Shown one piece after another: positions 62,434-64,000 of a DNA stretch of 64,000 nucleotides (positions are counted from its first letter, which is position 1; the number at the start of each line of letters is the position of its first letter). Source of the DNA: Sphingomonas sp. GC_Shp_5 (GTDB taxonomy: Bacteria > Pseudomonadota > Alphaproteobacteria > Sphingomonadales > Sphingomonadaceae); contig NZ_JALNUP010000002.1 of assembly GCF_026540855.1 (NCBI RefSeq), positions 62,001 through 126,000 of the forward strand, read 5' to 3'. Under the pieces are notes generated by a model. That model worked only from the letters and a program-made list of their open reading frames with translations, made no database searches and was not told the origin of the DNA. The position numbers and the translations under genes are program-made.

Positions 62434-63339
62434 CTATCCAGTCCGGCCGCCCGGCAATACGCCCTGCGCCATCAGCTCTGCCGCGGCGATCGCCCGCAAC
62501 TGGTGGGCGACGTCGGGATGGAGGCCAAGATCGTCGGCGGCCTGTTCCCTGCCGTCCAGAATGCGCGGATCGGCCCTGGTGACGGTGCCAAACACCATCA
62601 GCGCCTCGAGGTAATAGCCTTCGGCGGTGGCGTGATACTGGTCCCACGACCACAGGCTGACCTTGCCGAAGGCGATGCCGTCATAGGGATTTGGGTCGGC
62701 CAGTCCCTCCGCCATGGCGCGGTTCCAGGCGGGACCGACCGCGACAACGGCGTTCACCGCGGACGGGCCGGCGAGCGCCTGCCGGCTTGCCGCCATAAGG
62801 TCGTCGGCCATGCGGGTGATCGGCTTGCCGAACCAGTGACCGGTGGGCTTGTAGGTCTGGTCGGCACGCGACCAGGTGGAGACGAGATCCACCTCGGCCC
62901 GAGGGTTGCGGGTGCGCATCAGCGCGGCGAGCGCGCGGGCGGCGGCGATGTGGCGGGTGGGATCGCCCGGGTGTTCGGCATCCAGCGTGCTGTAGCCCTG
63001 GAGGATCACGACATCCCACGGCCGTCCGATCACGGCGCGCTTGTTGGCAAGATGATAGGCGAGGTCCTTGCCCGACGACGTCTCCAGGCTGACCGTCCAA
63101 TCAAGCCCTGCTTCCGCCGCAAAGGTGGCAAACAGCGCCGGCACGCCGCCGACACCCTCGCCGTTGAGATCCTCCACGCGATCGGGCCGATACCGCTGGA
63201 CCGGCGAGGCGGCGCCGAAGGTGAAGCTGTTGCCGACGAAGAGGATGCTGCGCGCCGGCGCGGGGGCCGCGGCCACCAGCATCATGGCCGAGGCTGAGGC
63301 GATCAGCGCGACGCGCCGGGAAAAGGAGATGCTCACCAT
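62434..63339 (-). CDS. Exported SGNH-type hydrolase
   Basis: A 301-residue protein with a signal peptide (MVSISFSRRVALIASASAMMLVAAAPAPA) followed directly by SILFVGNSFTFG, where the Ser in GNSF is the nucleophile of SGNH/GDSL-like hydrolases. VILQGYS is the second block and DQYHATAEGYYLEAL near residue 240 supplies the catalytic His. It is probably an esterase or deacylase acting on a carbohydrate or other periplasmic ester. It lies next to a TonB-dependent receptor on the same strand. Confidence 0.78.
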   Translation of the reverse strand: MVSISFSRRVALIASASAMMLVAAAPAPARSILFVGNSFTFGAASPVQRYRPDRVEDLNGEGVGGVPALFATFAAEAGLDWTVSLETSSGKDLAYHLANKRAVIGRPWDVVILQGYSTLDAEHPGDPTRHIAAARALAALMRTRNPRAEVDLVSTWSRADQTYKPTGHWFGKPITRMADDLMAASRQALAGPSAVNAVVAVGPAWNRAMAEGLADPNPYDGIAFGKVSLWSWDQYHATAEGYYLEALMVFGTVTRADPRILDGREQAADDLGLHPDVAHQLRAIAAAELMAQGVLPGGRTG

Positions 63340-63464
63340 AAGCGATCAATCTGCTGGCAATGGCGGCAAGGAGCAACCACCATGGCGGCGGCAATGGTGA
63401 GCCGAAGCTCCTCGATTGCCGCCGCACAGCCTTCACCGGCGCCCTTGCGGACGTCCTAGCTGGA

Positions 63465-64000
63465 TCAGAACCCCTTGCGCAGCGACACGAACCACTGGCG
63501 CGGGGCGCCCGGCAGCAGGGTCTGGCTGTCGCCGCTGGCGGTGAAGCCGTTCGAGCCGACGGTGGCGATATACTTCTTGTCGGTAAGGTTGGTCACGCTG
63601 CCCTCGATCGAGACGCCGTCGAGGAAGCCCGGGCCGTGGATCCGGTAGCCGATGCTGGCGTCGACCAGCGCGCGTGCGCCTACCGACTGGTCGTTGGGGT
63701 AGGTGAAGTAGCGCTTCGACATCCAGTCGACGCCGGCGCGGGCGAGGAAGGTGTTGTCGTCGTAGACGATCTCGCCCTTGGCCATGTGATCGGGGTTGTC
63801 GACGATCTTGCGGCCCTTGCTGGCAACCAGCACGGTACCGGCGGCGCTCAGCACGTCGTCCTGATAGGTCGAGTGGTTGTACGAATAGCTGGCGAGCGCC
63901 GAGAGCGCGCCGAACAGGCGATAGTTGACGGTCGCCTCGCCGCCATAGCTGTGGACGCTGCCGACGTTGTTGAGCGTCGCCGGGTTGCCGATGATGCCGG
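63465..64000 (-). CDS. TonB-dependent receptor, C-terminal part
   Basis: The last 178 residues of a receptor whose start lies beyond the window. Alternating beta strands (VHSYGGEATVNYRLFGALSA, LARAGVDWMSKRYFTYPND, VDASIGYRI), the NLTDKKYIATVG segment typical before the last strands, and the terminal ...RQWFVSLRKGF identify the barrel end. The NLTDKKY motif resembles siderophore or sugar receptors alike, so the substrate is unknown. Confidence 0.85.
   Translation of the reverse strand, partial: GIIGNPATLNNVGSVHSYGGEATVNYRLFGALSALASYSYNHSTYQDDVLSAAGTVLVASKGRKIVDNPDHMAKGEIVYDDNTFLARAGVDWMSKRYFTYPNDQSVGARALVDASIGYRIHGPGFLDGVSIEGSVTNLTDKKYIATVGSNGFTASGDSQTLLPGAPRQWFVSLRKGF

Overview
The window is GC-rich, densely packed chromosomal DNA. 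It most likely comes from a sphingomonad (Sphingomonas-like alphaproteobacterium). This is inferred from the alphaproteobacterial RpoB/RpoC and ribosomal proteins, the aerobic cobalamin genes, the abundant TonB-dependent receptors, and several short inverted-repeat families (for example those built on CTGAGCTTGTCGAAG or CCCAGCGAAAGCTGGG) that I associate with this group. No tRNA, rRNA, CRISPR array, insertion sequence, integrase or phage gene was seen.

Layout. (1) 1-6809: aerobic cobalamin operon cobG(partial)-H-I-J-[cobK inverted]-L-E-M-F; the genes overlap by 1-4 bases and cobK lies on the opposite strand inside it. (2) 7067-8854: exported DUF885 protein with a TTG start. (3) 9071-33959: a 25-kb catabolic locus. 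A minus-strand operon encodes exported GH20 hexosaminidase, GH2 beta-mannosidase, GH3 (beta-xylosidase type) and GH29 alpha-fucosidase. A divergent GntR/UTRA regulator and an exported GH2 beta-galactosidase follow on the plus strand. A second minus-strand operon encodes a SIS-type GlcN-6-P deaminase, NagA, an EIIA-HPr-EI fusion and the EIICB permease NagE. CutC and an exported glycosylasparaginase come next, and a divergent TonB-dependent receptor closes the locus. (4) 34013-39157: surface-glycan genes, namely a pseudo-receiver, a glycosyltransferase-UDP-galactopyranose mutase fusion, and a divergent GH1-RmlD fusion. (5) 39167-40766: pncB and a DUF3606 protein. (6) 40944-62283: the rplKA, rplJL and rpoBC blocks in conserved order and strand, but separated by unrelated genes: a Pro/Thr-repeat membrane protein, a beta-propeller lipoprotein, a PilZ protein, an SDR, three Tad-type pilin/vWA genes and a CsgG-like protein. 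(7) 62434-64000: an SGNH hydrolase and the 3' part of a TonB-dependent receptor.

How the genes work together. The 9-34 kb locus reads as a nearly complete route for taking glycans off N-glycoproteins. The receptor imports glycopeptide or glycan. Periplasmic fucosidase, galactosidase, hexosaminidase, GH3 and mannosidase trim it. Glycosylasparaginase cuts the last GlcNAc-Asn bond. The GlcNAc PTS imports and phosphorylates GlcNAc, and NagA plus the deaminase deliver fructose-6-phosphate. The fucose, xylose and galactose activities together fit plant-type complex N-glycans. Alpha-mannosidases and an endo-glycosidase are not in the window. CutC, whose biochemical role is unsettled, sits between the PTS operon and the glycosylasparaginase gene, so a carbohydrate-linked role is a reasonable hypothesis. 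This locus is the strongest candidate for a poorly described system here.
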